Assembly (NCBI GenBank): GCA_026724425.1
Contig: JAIUCV010000103.1
Coordinates: 1,612,001 to 1,676,000 of the forward strand
Source: Erythrophleum ivorense
Lineage: Eukaryota > Streptophyta > Magnoliopsida > Fabales > Fabaceae
Direction of reading: 5' to 3'
Length of the DNA: 64,000 bases
The notes beneath the pieces were generated by a model. That model was not told the DNA's origin and made no database searches. It saw only the letters and a program-made list of their open reading frames with translations. Positions within the stretch are counted from its first letter, which is position 1; each line of letters begins with the position of its first letter. Positions 51,387 to 64,000 of the stretch are shown piece by piece. Made by a program: the position numbers and the translations under genes.

Positions 51387-52653
51387 ACTGGATAGTTACA
51401 AGGTTACCCACCACAAGCGCCCTTGATTTTGATTGGGTAGATATCATAAGAATTTTGTTACAAATAGCTCAAACATTTTAAATAGAGTTTTTTTTTTAAT
51501 TATTGGTTCGTTTCAATATCTTTGCGTATGATAATAAAAAATTATTTTGCATAAATTTTAAGAAGATTAAATTATGAGAAATTCAATCTCTCAAATGGTC
51601 GAACTCTCTGAGTAATATAGTCCATGATATAACTAGAAGCAAGGCCGACAACGGGGATGCGGAAGATAAGAGTTTTGACTGTCGCGTCATATGATAATTT
51701 TTATTGAAAATTGATGTCTTGTTTTTGGCAACTTTTCCCTGCACTTAATTATCTGTAAAAGTTTTGATGGTATATTCTTCCAGTCCAAAGTGATAATTTA
51801 GTAAAGTTTACGGAACGGGAATACTATCATTTCCTTGATTCTGAATAATCCATCAAAACAGTAGCTTCCAACCTCATCTGCAATGTTTTACTTCAGAATT
51901 TTCTTAAAAAAAGGGGATTAATTAATTTTTTCTTTATCTTCTCCTGGTTACTTTCTAGAATTGTTTCCGTTTCCAGTTATCAGTTTGGACTGGAGAATAA
52001 TATATATCAGAGAGATGTATTCAGCCCTTCAAAATGAATCGAAATCATTCACATATACACACACACATATATATATATACGCACACACAAATTAATTTTG
52101 GTTATCTCCGATATCCAAGCAAATTAACTTCTCGTGGTAATTTTATAGTATCCATGTATTGCTATAAAGAATAACTTATTAATTGGGTGAATTTATTTTG
52201 AGGTGCCTGAGTTTGTTGAACTGCAAAAGATGCTTAATACATCTATTTAAAGAGAAGGAACGAATCTTCCATATTATTGTGTTATCGAAGTTCTGATGAA
52301 GCACGCTTTTATTCTTCCTTATAATGGATGCACTGCGATCTGATCCCAATCCAAAATACTGTTAATTATATTATATATAGTTTCCCCTCTTTTCTTCCCC
52401 CCCAGACCGCACGTAATTGTTTAAACTGGTTTTCCTCATATATAACTCATCCAGTTGCTTTTAAACATGATCATCACAATTAGATTAAATGGAAAGAGAA
52501 GAGAAATTAATTTTTATTTTTTTTCTTTGGATCACTGTTATTGTAGTTAATTAGAAATTAGAAAAAGAAAAAAAATCAGCAAGTAATCACAGGATTCAAA
52601 TATTGAAATCAAGCAGTTAAGGTGAAGCAACAGTTGAAACGTTTGGAAGGAAA

Positions 52654-53136
52654 TTAAGGCCGGAACCTTTGCCTGCACGATTGGCAAGTGATCTCCATGC
52701 ACGTAGAATCAATGTGACTAGTGGCTCTCTCTTTCATTCTCTCGGCTCTTTCAACCTCCTCCCTAGCCCTCTCCCACATTTGCCTCGCACGTGCGAACTC
52801 CGATTGCGCCATCTCCATCTCCCTCTTCGTCAGCTCCCTCACTCTCTCCGCGTACGCCTTCTCCATCGCCGCCACCCGAATCTGCTCCGCCGCTTCCCAC
52901 TTCAACGCCTCTACGCACGACCTCCTCTCCTCTTTGTAAACGCAATCCGACGCCGGTCGCGTCATCGGCCTTACGCTGATCGATAACTGTAGGTCCAGAG
53001 ACGGCGTCCCTTCCGATGAAGACACCGATGATCGGAACCGTAGCAGAGACGAATTATCAGAGCCTATGCGAGATGCCGATGCTACAGAGTGCGACGAAGG
53101 TAGAAGCTCAAGTTCCTTTTGGTCGTCCTCTTCCAT
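52654..53136 (-). CDS. Small coiled-coil protein resembling the C-terminus of SGR5/IDD14-16
   Basis: Single-exon frame of 160 residues from ATG 53136. The N-terminal half is Ser-rich and acidic with a LDLQLSISV stretch (EAR-like LxLxL motif). The C-terminal half is a charged coiled coil (EQIRVAAMEKAYAERVREL, AQSEFARARQMWERAREEVE, ERAERMKERA), ending in MEITCQSCRQRFRP with a CxxC pair. SGR5/IDD14-16 zinc-finger factors have this coiled coil and Cys ending, but this protein lacks their four N-terminal zinc fingers. The coding DNA is clearly GC-richer than its surroundings, which supports a real gene. A GA/CT repeat lies 12 bp upstream of the ATG. The function is not established; it may modulate IDD proteins by pairing with them (inference). 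Confidence 0.82.
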   Translation of the reverse strand: MEEDDQKELELLPSSHSVASASRIGSDNSSLLRFRSSVSSSEGTPSLDLQLSISVRPMTRPASDCVYKEERRSCVEALKWEAAEQIRVAAMEKAYAERVRELTKREMEMAQSEFARARQMWERAREEVERAERMKERATSHIDSTCMEITCQSCRQRFRP

Positions 53137-53148
53137 TTCAAAACAACC

Positions 53149-53170
53149 AGAGAGAGAGAGAGAGAGAGAG
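53149..53170. repeat. (AG)n repeat in the presumed 5' UTR
   Basis: Eleven AG units (CT on the coding strand) just before the coiled-coil gene's ATG; GA repeats of this kind can bind BPC factors. Confidence 0.9.
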
Positions 53171-54577
53171 AAAGTGCAGAGTCGAGGAGGAGAAGAAGGG
53201 AGTTTTGCGTTTGCGTGTGGGCTTTGGATGGGTAAACCCCGTAGGTATATATAAACAACTCCTGGGTGATGAAATTACCTATGTACCCTTGCCTGGTTAG
53301 AGATGATAAATTATTGATTCTGGCCCTTTCTATCTGGTCTATTGTGGGTGAGGGGGTATTATGGGAAAGGCAGGGGTGGAGGATTTGAACGGCGGGAAAT
53401 TCCGTTATGAGAAGAGGCTAAGGAAGGGAAAATAACGGGTCACGTTATTGGGGAATGAGGAAAAAGTTCGTGCAACTATCTTCCTTCTTTTTTTTTTTTT
53501 CCTTTTTTTATAATTTTGAATTTGTAAAGAATTTTGACTTTTCCTCTTTCCGGGAGATGAGATGGGGGTTGTGTGGGTGTGTAATAATTACCGTCGCACG
53601 TGCGCTGGCGATGTGAGAATTTAGTCTTGAGAAAACTTTAAATAAAGTGTGTGCATACGTGTACGTGTGTGTATATATTTTTTCCAAAGTATATTTATCT
53701 GTCTTTGCCGAACATAAGGTGCAGATCACATAACCTACGTATAAGTATGTTAAATATCTAAATTAATATATGGCAAAAATATATATTTTTATCATTTAAC
53801 TTTATTTTACATTTTACTTTTATTTTTTAATTTTTATTTTACTGTAATTTAATTTAATCTCTTAATTTTATTTTATATTTTACTTTTATCTTTTAATTTC
53901 TTTTGTTTTATTTTTATTTTTTAACTTTATTTTAAATTTTATTTTATTTCAATTTAGCCACTCAAAAGCCATTCAAATGTTTTCTTTACTCTAATAATAT
54001 CAATCTGCTTAATAAATTAGTCTTATGTGACTCTTTGATAATTTAACTATAATAGCCTCTTGCCGACTAGAACCTATTATTACATAGTTTTCTATCACTA
54101 CCCAAACAGTGTCTTGTGAATCTAAGATCACATGCGTATGTTTTCAACTAATCACAGAATTTCTCTCCAAACTCTCAATTTTGCCAATACTTTTAGGTAT
54201 TATTGAACTTCCATTAAATTGGCAAGAGATTTAGTCCTTCCAATTTCCAATGAAGACATTACAATCGGAGATTAATGGTACTTCTTTAGGAAAGAAGCCA
54301 TAAAGAATAAAACACAATATTTTAGGTGTACAATGATAAGAAAAAATAGTATGATTTAAGTTAACAAAAGATTATCAAAGTTAAGTTACCAAGATTTGAA
54401 CATCTTAAAAAGTCAAGAGCTTTGATAATTGAATTTATTTTTTTATTTAAAAAATGAGAATCTTAAAATAAATTTAATTATCAAAATAAATAAGCTATAG
54501 AGAAAAAAGTGTTCATAAACTTATTCTTTTCATTCCATGTTTTATTTTTTGTTAGATACATGAAACACTTGATTTAA

Positions 54578-54582
<5 letters not shown>

Positions 54583-54608
<26 letters not shown>
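54583..54608. repeat. (AT)n microsatellite
   Basis: About thirteen AT units. Confidence 0.95.
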
Positions 54609-54614
<6 letters not shown>

Positions 54615-55843
54615 TTCAACTTCTAGAATAATTTATAAAATGTAGTTGAAGAAAATTAAAAAAAGAAAAAGACATAAGATTTTAGTTCAAATTCTCCCAT
54701 GTTTATAAAGTCTTCGAACGAGAGAGAAAGTAACACAATGAATAAGATATAATAGGATTTACATGTATAAGCTCCAAACTAATTATATTTTTTTTCTCTC
54801 ACATAAAAAATTGTTAGATAAAAGAAAACCTGGACTCCATATATAACTCATCTGAGTGTATGCCCTTCCTCTTGTATTTATGTAAATATATATTGAAAGG
54901 AAAAACCAAAAGAGTGGTTTTGTGGGGGGAGAGGGAAATGGGGGATGGTATAGCTTTTGATGGTAGGGCTAGGTTGTCGGCCGTGAGAGCTAAAAAGGGG
55001 GTGGCTTTGTGAGTGAGCAGCCCACGCTTGGAGCAGGGGTGGCACGTGGGAGAGACTTCAATGGATTCATACACACTTTGGGTGGGACCACCTCCTCTTC
55101 CTAAACTTTCTCTCTTCCATCTTCGTCATGTGACTCCGAATCTTTCTCATTCCATCAAAACTTCTCCTTCCTAGCTCTCCTCAATTCCATCCATGCTCCC
55201 TCATCATTGAGACACAAAAATGGAATATAAAAACCACGCATCACATCATTTGTGCATGTTTGCATCTATGTATACTTGTTGTATACAAAAGGAATGAACC
55301 AAAGAAAATTTGAATACTAGTACCATCCGTGTATGGTCACTGCAGTATTATCAAACACCAGAGGTTACTTACTTAGAGACTTCATCATTAATACCCAAAA
55401 AAGGAAAAAAGAAGAAAACACTTTTTTTGGGTTGTTTGGCGTAGGTATGTTTATTTTGTATGTTATTTGAGATTAAATTTCTTTCTGAACAATTTTGAAA
55501 TTGCATTCTTTAAATTTTTTTTTTTAAATGTTACATTTCAAAGTATAAACTCGAATAATTAACTAAGGAATATACTTCTTTTAGCATTGAGTTAATTTGT
55601 TGGAATTGATTAATAAAAAAGTAAATTGAGTGTTCTAACATTAGGAATAACCAAAAATGAGATCTTTCAAGGATCAAACAAAAACTCACCTAAAAATGAT
55701 TAGAAGATTGTTTACCAGGATGACCAGTTGACAGTGATTATTATTAGCCAACAGCCATAAACGATGGAGAAAAAAAAAAAAAGGATTATTTTAATTTCAC
55801 AACATGGGTTCTTTTTAATTCCATGAAAATGAAAGGCAGAATT

Positions 55844-55850
55844 GTGGAGA

Positions 55851-55883
<33 letters not shown>

Positions 55884-55923
55884 ACCTTAATCTGGCGCCT
55901 TAGACCAACTCGGCCATCTCCAC
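55844..55923 (-). tRNA. tRNA-Leu (anticodon AAG)
   Basis: An 80-nt class II tRNA on the minus strand: acceptor arms GTGGAGA and TCTCCAC (perfect 7-bp pairing); the anticodon stem CCAGA/TCTGG encloses TTAAGGT (anticodon AAG, reading CTT); a long variable arm follows, TCCGAAAGGGC; the T arm carries GGTTCAAATCC. No intron. A TTTT run follows on the minus strand. Confidence 0.95.
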
Positions 55924-58538
55924 TTTGGCGGTCCTTTGCTTGTACAAGTTATTATTATGATAACTCCAAAACACGTTACAAGATTGACTTTATTTTGGGC
56001 ACCAATAATTTAGATGCCAATATTTTCACAATCATTGATCATCAATTGCAGCACTGAGTTGCAACATGGGGTGCAATGTTGACGTTTCCCATCATTTGAG
56101 ACTAAACAATGATCACTAAAATGAATTTAATAACTATCTGTTTGGGAGCTAAAAAAAAAAAAGTTATGCATGTTATTGTCGTCTTGATTAAAAATATTAG
56201 AACAATTTTCTTTTGTCATTCGCAAAGAGAAAAAGTAAAGAGGCTAAACGAGAATGAAAACTAGATAAATTTACATATATTTTACAAGCATAATTGATAT
56301 TTTTATATAAGATAATATGATTTGATGTATTCATATATTGGTATTTTCAATAATACATTTACTCTAGTCAATACTTTGGCGATGCCTAAAAATTATTAAC
56401 CCAAAACCACATTTTCTTTTTGAACAACCAAAAACCACTTTGTTAATTACTCTGCATACGAGAAAAAATTTGGTAGCCTTACTGCAATATGTGGCTATAA
56501 AATTACTCTCAAGTTTTTCAATGACACTATGATTTTTTTTTTTTTGGGTTTTTCCTTTTCCTTGTCATTTGTCAATCATTTTATTCAGAGACATGACAAA
56601 TAACGGATTGTTCCAACTTTATTTTACTTTTTTCCTTTAAAATTTTTTAGATTTTCTGAAAATTTGATGTTTCAGACTTCATGTCGGTTTCCAAATTTTT
56701 CACAGGATTGCGATACTCCGTCGGGATTAAACTGTTCTATATCTATTTTAAATAAAATGTTAATGACGTGTATTGTTGATGAGAAAAAAAAAAGTTACGC
56801 AAAATAATCAATGTGGTTGATTTGCTATATATATATATATATATATTAAAAAGAAAAAGAAGGTCAATCGGTTGTAATAAAATTTATTGCAATATGTAGG
56901 TAATTTGTATTTCCTGTGTAGATAATTTTTTTCAATATTTTGTACTCTTATATACTAAAACGCATAAATAAATAAATGTATGATGTGTCATGACCATGTT
57001 GAAGTTGTAGTTATCATATACGAAAACATAAACAGGAAAAGGAAAGTAGCTTACAAAGAAACAAAAAGAAGAAACGGGATGCTTTTCCCATCCGTTGTTA
57101 TGAAGGGAACCCACCCTTATGCTACAACTGGCAAAAGGCACCCAAACCATCCTGCTTGTATAAAAAGGACTTTGGGGTTCACAAAATTGGGACCCAAGGA
57201 ACAATGTTACAGAAAAGCTTAGTTGGAGGGCATCATAAATGAATAATTGTCCTAAAGTGACCTACATCACTCCCTCAAATTGTGCTTATGGGGTTCAGGC
57301 ATTGCAGGCCAGGGCGTATACAACTTCCCAAACTTTCTTATGCATCTTCCCACACCCAAATGCTTCTGCCACGTTCCCAAATAAATATTGGTCTCTTTGC
57401 CTCAGGGGATTTTGGGGTGGGGGAGAGGGGAAGGAGGGACATTATTCCCACAAAATTATAAAGGAAGGGACTCCATTTTCTTTATATCTCTTTCTTTTTT
57501 CCCTTTGATTTAAACAAGAAAAAAAAAATATAATTGCATCCCTTTCTCTCCTATCCTTCTCATCCAAACATACTCCACCACTGAACTTGTGACCACTCAC
57601 ACTGATTAGCGGATACAGAAAATTTCTCCATTTGTATATCCACGGTAAAGGGTGTTTTTCTGTTTTTAACCGCCGGCGCCGACGAGAGATTTTTTTAACG
57701 TCTCTTTCAATGAATGTGCTAAAGCATAATTTCTTTCGTCTTCAACAATTTGTAACCGTTGTTTCTTGCAATGAATATGATCCGGTTTGTAGCCTTGTTC
57801 TGTGTTGTGCATAGTGAACTTTTTGGCAGATATAGATTAGGATTGTGTTGACCCAAGCATAATTTTGATGCGAAAGATTAGATGCTGTTGGCGTGCCATC
57901 CTCTGTTGACTAGCAAACTAAAATAGATCACCTTCTCTTTGCCGGTTCTCTCTCCTTTGAGACCCGCCATCCTCTGTTTTGCATGCTTGATTATGAAATT
58001 CAATAGCAGATGAGTTCCTATAGTTTGAATGGCACCGCGAAACCAAATAACCATGACATGAACAATGAAAACATTAAATACCCTTCGGCCCTTCATTTTG
58101 GGGGTTCCAAGCGTCCGTTAAAATAACAAGTCTCAAACATTTTACCTCTGTCAAAATAAGCATGCCATATGCTATACTCAAAACAACAATGAGGACGAGA
58201 ACCAGTGACACGTTGAATGCAAACTAATTTGGTAGGAATACATTGTTTTTATGTTTTGATGGTATAATAATAGCATTAGAAATGACTTAAGCCGCAGAAG
58301 CTGTGGCTACAATCTAGCAAGATTCAATGAAAAACTGTAAACGGCGCATTTTGAAAGATGTGAAGGAAAAGGATTCAAACTAAGTAACAAATCAAGAGAA
58401 GGAGATCAACAAAACTGTCAAGGGATAAAGGAATAGATACCATTTTTTTAAAATTAAACCTGCTTGCTCGATTGTAAACCAAAAGTTTCCAATTTCCGAA
58501 TATTTCAAAAAAAAAAATCTATAAATCTATAAGTGAAG
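55924..58538. other. Intergenic region between tRNA-Leu and UBA5
   Basis: AT-rich with an AT microsatellite near 56826. The less AT-rich stretch 57060-57500 has a TATAAAAAGG at about 57159 and short frames on both strands, none with a recognisable domain. The last portion is the UBA5 3' flank. Confidence 0.45.
56826..56846. repeat. (AT)n microsatellite
   Basis: About ten AT units. Confidence 0.95.
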
Positions 58539-61500
58539 CTATGCAGAATTAATGGCTTCAAGTTGCCTTCGGAGATCTTCAAGGTCATCGTTGTCAGTGA
58601 TCGGGGCTCCAGGAGTAGGTAAATTATTGAACTCATCCGCACTTGGAAGTTCACGAGTGAGACCTTCTGGCAGGGCATCTGTAATATATGGACAGATTTT
58701 GAGGAGAGGCGACTAGTTTAAACAAATGAATCAACGTAAATGAGGCAAAACGAATTTAGAAATCAGAACCCTTTAACATGGAAGGTGAATTTTTCCAATC
58801 CATAAGGTCAACAGAAATCACACAGATGTACAAAAAACGCAAGCATGGATGGAAAACTAATTTTTCTTTTTTGTGATAAAGTTAAAAATGATAACCCACA
58901 AATGAATGTACTGCATAAAGAAAAAAAAAATGAAGGAGCTAGTTGAGTAATACTACTTAACACGATTTTTTACTCTCACAACCATCACAACTGAAATAAG
59001 GTTGCATCTGAATTCAATTGGGCCCACTTAAAAAATGATTAAGTGTAGGCAAATGAACTTGGATACGGTCACTTATAATAGTTGAGGGAGGGTTAAAAGT
59101 TATTGACTGTTTAAGTCCTATGTAGCATTTTTTTTCTTTTGATGGGCTGGCAAAAAAGGTCTCTTAGCTAAGAACAGAATTTCTCCAGAGTTCAACAGAC
59201 TATTGAAGTGAAATCAGTAGGGTCAGCATCAAGAATCCATCAAAGGTTAATGGAACGTGAGTCCTCAAAAAATAGAGAAAATGCAAATATGTTTGTGTCA
59301 GCATTTCTGATTTCTTAAAAAAATCCAGTAATATCACCTTCTTCCATAAGATTTTAGCTCAAATAAAAAGGCATGCAGCTCTTTAGCTCACCCATAGAAA
59401 GGAGCAGAGGAAACATTCTAATGAAGTCTTATATCAGGTAGCCACATGTAATTCTTATAGCACTTAAATGACATGGTTCTTTTAACAACTGGTTCTTAGG
59501 GGCGAGTTCCCCATACTTGCTTAAATCTCTATCAATTAATGTCAGAACTAAACCAACCTCCACAGAAAGGATTATGTACTGAGGGTGCAACTCGGCGGCT
59601 AAAGTGAGCCGCTGCAGAGTGCAACCATCAAGGTGGTCCCACATTGGATAGTCATAAATAATTCTTGTAGTATTTAAGTGGCATAGTTCTTCCTCTTTAC
59701 AAATTAAACTTTAGAATGCGACAAACTACATTACCTGAACTTTTGGCAGCAGGACCAGGCAGCTCATAATCATCAACCACACTGAAAATTTACACAAAAT
59801 AATGTCACAAAATTTGAAGTTAAATTTTTAAGAAAGGAACAACATAATAATGGACAACTTGAAACAGCATCAGCAATCTTTGATATTATATGGTCATCAC
59901 TTTAATGGTTACATCAAGTACAGTAGTAATAAAAAGATTGAAGATCTATTCCAACTTATGAGTTATCTCCCATCTTCTATTGTGCGCATTGAAGTAAAAC
60001 ATAAAAATAAACGAGAAAAGATCATTAGGGACCTTATATTCCATTCATTGTCATCATGAACTGGGCCTTCCTCAGTTGATAATGCTTCAGCTCCCATCTT
60101 GGCTTTTGCTGCAGCATCTCTTGCTGGCTGTGCAAGAATGTACTCTTCCTGCATAAAGTTTATAGTTCCATAACCGGAAGGACCCAGAAATGAGTTGATT
60201 CATGAGATCAAGTTCAAGCAACAAGGGCAGGACTAAAATGCCTTACCTGTCTCTTCAAGCAAGCTACATTTGAACACTGAGGGTTTGGCTTCATTTGCAT
60301 GGTTGGGAAAAAATCCTTAAGAGAATTATATCCCTAATGACAAGTAAAGTAGGGAAAGGACATCAGCTCTATTAGATTTGCAAGAACGAAGGGAGCATTA
60401 ATGTGATATTTACCAAATATGGAGAGACTTGTCCAAAACCCAACAAGAATTTGAGTGTATTTTGGACTAGCAGCCCAGCAACAACTCCCTGAAAAGTTAA
60501 ATTAGAATGACTCATCTTAGGTAATGACAAAATAAAAGAAACATGCATTCTAGATAGTAATGAGATAATTCAAAAAGGCACTAAAGGGTAAAGATGGTAT
60601 TGGAGTCCAAACAAGTTTATGTAAAAGGAAACAGAGTAGTAAGATGAATCTAAGATTAGCTCTGTTTATTTTGTCTCCAAGCCATCAGATTTATTATAAT
60701 GAAAACATGACTTGTTGCAAACAAAATAATTAAATTGTAAAGAAGAAAAGTATCCAATGCAAGCTATATAGAAATATGCTTTACCATGGTAGTGGGCAAA
60801 GATGCAGCACAAACCCCTTCACGCTTGAGTGTGCGTTCATCTACCCCAGATGCTACAACCTAAGAGGAAAACATAATCATGCTTCAAACGTTTGTACACA
60901 CTATGTTTACCGTAAGATGGATGTAGTAATATGAATCAATATATTTATTTACATAGTCCCCTGATTGATACCAAATTGAAGAGTTTGTGGAACTTCACTT
61001 GTCCCCAGATTCAACTAAATTTAGTACTGTAAGGTCATCTATTCTCAATTTTGAATAATAATCCAAATTCAAATAAGGGATAGACATACCAGAGGAGGGG
61101 CACATGCAAAACAGGCAGTTTCTCCAGGGATGAGTAACTGAATATGACCAGACACAGCATCCTCAGACACACCTGTTCAAATTGCTATATTTTGTATGAG
61201 TTTCTGCTCCAAAAAAAAAAAAAACAGAAACACACACACACACACACACATTGTCCATTCATCTAGATATGCAAGTTTGCCAACAAATTGGTTAATGAAT
61301 AATGATGACAGAATACACTCACATATGATCCTATAAAATAAGTAATAAGCATATAGATTATAAAACATTACATGCCAACATGTGATAAAAAGTACACCAA
61401 TGGTTTGGATACTTCTATAGTGCCAGGGAAAAATCTGTTAAGGACAAAAAAAAAAAATTCATTGCGGAACTTCACTACAAGAAGCATGTTCATTTCTAGA

Positions 61501-63682
61501 TCTCCAGGTAACATCAATAATTCTTTTCATATTACTGATAATGATGATGAAGTCAATTCTAAGAATTTTATCTTAAACCAAAAACTTTATCACTAAAAGA
61601 TCCCTTAGCTCACCTGACTCCAACCATGTCTGGCTCAGTTCATTGCAGGCCTGCATGGTGATTATATAAGTCAGCCAAACATAAAAATCCCTAAGCAAAA
61701 AGAAAAGAGTTCATTAATTCTATACATATGTTAAGTTATGAATACCTGGTTAACAGCCATTCTTGCTTCATAATTATCAACACAACTTAATACAAGGTCC
61801 ACGCCACTACCTTGTTTATTAGGGCGAAATGATTTATTTTTCAAACTTGACATAAAGGTATCAAAACCCTTGACAGTTGTGATGTTCAGTGTATAACTCT
61901 AAATAACAAGGAAAAGGGAACCATCAGCAAGGAAAAAGAATAAACAAAACACTAAAAAAAAAAAAAAAAAAAGCAGATGAAGTTTCATCTTAATAATAGC
62001 TTAATGTATGCAATAAGCTTCGGGCTACAAACAGAACAAAATGCTTACCTCAAGCATAACATCAGGGTTAATATCTAAAAGAGTCTGTACAGCTGCATCT
62101 GTCTTTGTCATACCTACCTGGATAGCCAAAACACATAACATTAGCTTATGGTATTGGATAAGTGAATTTCTTGAAGCCCTTACGTGTAAGTTATATAGCA
62201 ATCTTCAGTCTGTACAATCATATAAAGGCTAGTTATTATCATCATGAAGTCACATCACTAATTAGTCAGCAAGGAAAAAGATTTATGCGTGAACTCAATG
62301 AAATTGCTGCCTGACTTTCAAAAGACCAAGGCCTTAAAATGAAAAATATATCAAATATTAAATTCTGATTGGATACTCACCTGATCAGGACGAAAGAAGA
62401 GCCTATTCATGTTGGCGAGTTCCACTTTGTCATAATCATACAACAAAAGTCGACCTATACCACATCTAGTTAGCATCTCAGCTGCAACACTTCCTACACC
62501 ACCTATTCCCTGTGATCTTGTGAATGATAAAAAAATCAGAATCTGTTACCCCGGGGATGAAAAAAAAATGGAAAGAGACAAAAAGAAAGAAAGGGACTTT
62601 CTGCAAAATAAACAATAGTCAGGATCACCCATTATGCTTAGTTTTATAAGAATTGGACATTTTCTATATTCAAGACCAAAAATCTAAATACTAGATCTCC
62701 CATATCCTATAAACTAATTTGCCAATGCTGTAGAAACTCTTTCCACAAGTTTTCTTCATATTTCTCATGTGTTGCCCTCTGTTTTTTAGATTATAAGCTG
62801 AATTGGAGTGTGTATGAAGTAGGTTACAGAACTATGAATCCACGTGCATGTGGGAAAGATTTGACATCTTTAACCTACTAATCATCTCAGGACAAATAAA
62901 ATATAAAATATCAACCAACAATAGTAAATCACAGATTTGACACAATTATTTGGTTCTCTCAATTGCAAAGAAGATATATTACTACTAAATAACAATTACA
63001 TTATAAGAATTCAATATCTAGTTCCAGCGCATTCATCCTAATGTCTCTATAAAAATTACCACCATAAATAAAAAAGATTTATGCTATTTTAAGATGTTTC
63101 CCAAAATTAAGGTTTACAGTTTATTTTCTTTGTTCCTCAAGTTTTGGTTACTCCAAGAGATATTCATGAGAAGACATTCTCATTTCAAAAAATAAGAAAC
63201 CAGTTGACTTAGGAAACTAATGTTTCTTCCTCTTGAATTCATCGTTCTGGCCTTCAAATATTTACTAATAATTTCCAAGGTTGATAGATGTAAATATTAA
63301 AAGAAAGATTGATAGATGTAAATATTAAAAGACTACCCAAATATATATGCATTTTGTGCAAACAGTTTAAAAGCAACTAACAGTGAAAGAGGAGATTAGC
63401 ACATACAACTATGGCAACAGAGAATTCCCGTATCCTTTCATAGTTCTCCACAATACCCATTCTCTGAAGTGCCATAAGTCGACTGTAAGGATTGCTGTCT
63501 ACAACCTCAGCACTCATATCCTGGCAATACAATAACAAGAGGAAGGATCAATAAAACTTAATAACTGACATGCACCAAAGACAGACACATACAGGAATGT
63601 CCCGAGCATATACCTTAACCTTGGAGCGTCGAACAGTTGCAGCCTTTGCGAGATTAGCAAGATGCTCAACACGGGATTGAAT
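58539..63682 (-). CDS. UBA5: Ubiquitin-like modifier-activating enzyme 5 (UFM1 E1), 5'-incomplete
   Basis: Activates UFM1 with ATP and passes it to UFC1, a pathway acting at the ER. Thirteen minus-strand exons are visible: 63682-63614, 63520-63407, 62509-62381, 62117-62049, 61898-61746, 61650-61614, 61172-61090, 60859-60785, 60488-60414, 60333-60247, 60148-60033, 59781-59735, 58678-58539, all in compatible phase, encoding the last 397 residues. Seen: the GIGGVGS nucleotide-binding loop following a V at the exon end, [39 protein letters not shown], and EGVCAAS with the presumed catalytic Cys in the 60859-60785 exon. The zinc ligands are CFAC and CSNVAC. The end [19 protein letters not shown] is the acidic UFC1/UFM1-interacting tail. 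The acceptor at 63683-63684 shows that at least one coding exon lies past base 64000. Confidence 0.95.
61230..61250. repeat. (AC)n microsatellite
   Basis: Ten AC units in a UBA5 intron. Confidence 0.95.
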
Positions 63683-64000
63683 CTTCAAGACAGAAGATAG
63701 AAATTAAGCTAATGACCAAGTGAACATATCCAGTTAAAACTAAATGAAGAATATGCCATTCCTCAAAAACAAAATATTATTGGCACTATTATGCGTTTAA
63801 TTCCTCCATTCCCAAATTCAATGCTCTAGTGGCTTAATTTTCTAAGCAAACAAACTGAAAACTACAACTGTGGGAAAGAAGGATGAGGGTTAATCCATAG
63901 ATCATTCAATCACAAAATGCAGCATAACAGCAACTCTTACCAACAAAGCAGATATCGAAGGAACTGATTTTCATCACCAAAATAACATTAACGGCCAATC
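63683..64000 (-). other. UBA5 intron 1 (partial)
   Basis: The acceptor TTGAAG precedes the first visible exon, so this AT-rich stretch is intron leading to the first coding exon beyond the window. No coding segment seen in it. Confidence 0.6.

Larger units (their letters stand above)
46862..52653. other. Long AT-rich intergenic region
   Basis: Begins with the TTL promoter. Most is AT-rich with no family match. The longest open frame (48510-48938, minus) begins at GTG and has no domain. A 27-bp tandem duplication lies at 49879 and an AT microsatellite at 51344. The last about 100 bp form the 3' flank of the coiled-coil gene. Confidence 0.5.
53137..55843. other. Intergenic region between the coiled-coil gene and tRNA-Leu
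   Basis: Starts with the presumed promoter of the coiled-coil gene (to about 53.7 kb), then AT-rich DNA. The frame at 54814-55074 (minus) starts at GTG and has no domain. The less AT-rich stretch 54930-55220 contains CACGTGG (G-box-like) and pyrimidine-rich sequence but no identifiable gene. Confidence 0.45.

Noticed and set aside
55020..55060. Resemblance of TTGGAGCAGGGGTGGCACG to miR164
   Set aside because: An extra base block breaks the match, and I could draw no precursor hairpin with a pairing second arm.
54814..55074. Minus-strand frame with a CHPC motif
   Set aside because: No ATG start and no recognisable family; composition fits chance in a less AT-rich stretch.
1..64000. CRISPR array, operon or phage-like system
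   Set aside because: The spliced plant genes rule out a prokaryotic context, and no regularly spaced repeat array is present.

Overview
This is nuclear DNA from a flowering plant. Every recognisable gene has spliced, plant-type family members as its closest relatives, intergenic DNA is AT-rich with microsatellites, and decayed plant transposons fill one long stretch. Protein similarity and gene order point to a eudicot; I cannot name the species. No previously undescribed system could be supported; the notable items are structural.

Layout. 1-5.0 kb: phospholipase C NPC6 (+) converges on Mediator subunit MED30 (-). 5.6-16.1 kb: a transposon block whose outer ends look like the termini of one PIF/Harbinger element with a TTA target duplication. 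It holds a broken transposase, its Myb/SANT-like partner and two broken En/Spm-type transposase genes. 16.9-23.6 kb: a thylakoid lumenal 17.9 kDa protein and an NFD4-type major facilitator (both +), then tRNA-Arg(TCG). 27-35 kb: a DnaJ/DUF3444 gene with a one-base frameshift in a C run, and NF-YC (NF-YC1/4 type) followed by a probable stop-codon-spanning intron. 35-35.8 kb: a repeat with inverted ends. 38.7-46.9 kb: SEC61 gamma, a DUF579 (IRX15-like) protein, and a TITAN-like gene (-) carrying a SINE in its last intron. 52.7-53.1 kb: a small coiled-coil gene resembling the C-terminus of SGR5/IDD14-16 proteins. 55.8 kb: tRNA-Leu(AAG). 58.5 kb to the end: UBA5, the UFM1-activating enzyme (-), lacking only its first exon(s), which lie beyond the window.

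The genes do not form a pathway. They are housekeeping and developmental genes in conserved order: as I recall the Arabidopsis map, TITAN-like, DUF579, SEC61 gamma and the lumenal 17.9 kDa gene are consecutive on chromosome 4, and NPC6/NF-YC1 and NF-YC4/MED30 are neighbours on chromosomes 3 and 5. The window therefore looks like an unfractionated version of an ancestral block. Exon junctions were set by hand from GT/AG sites, reading phase and family similarity; no alignment was run.
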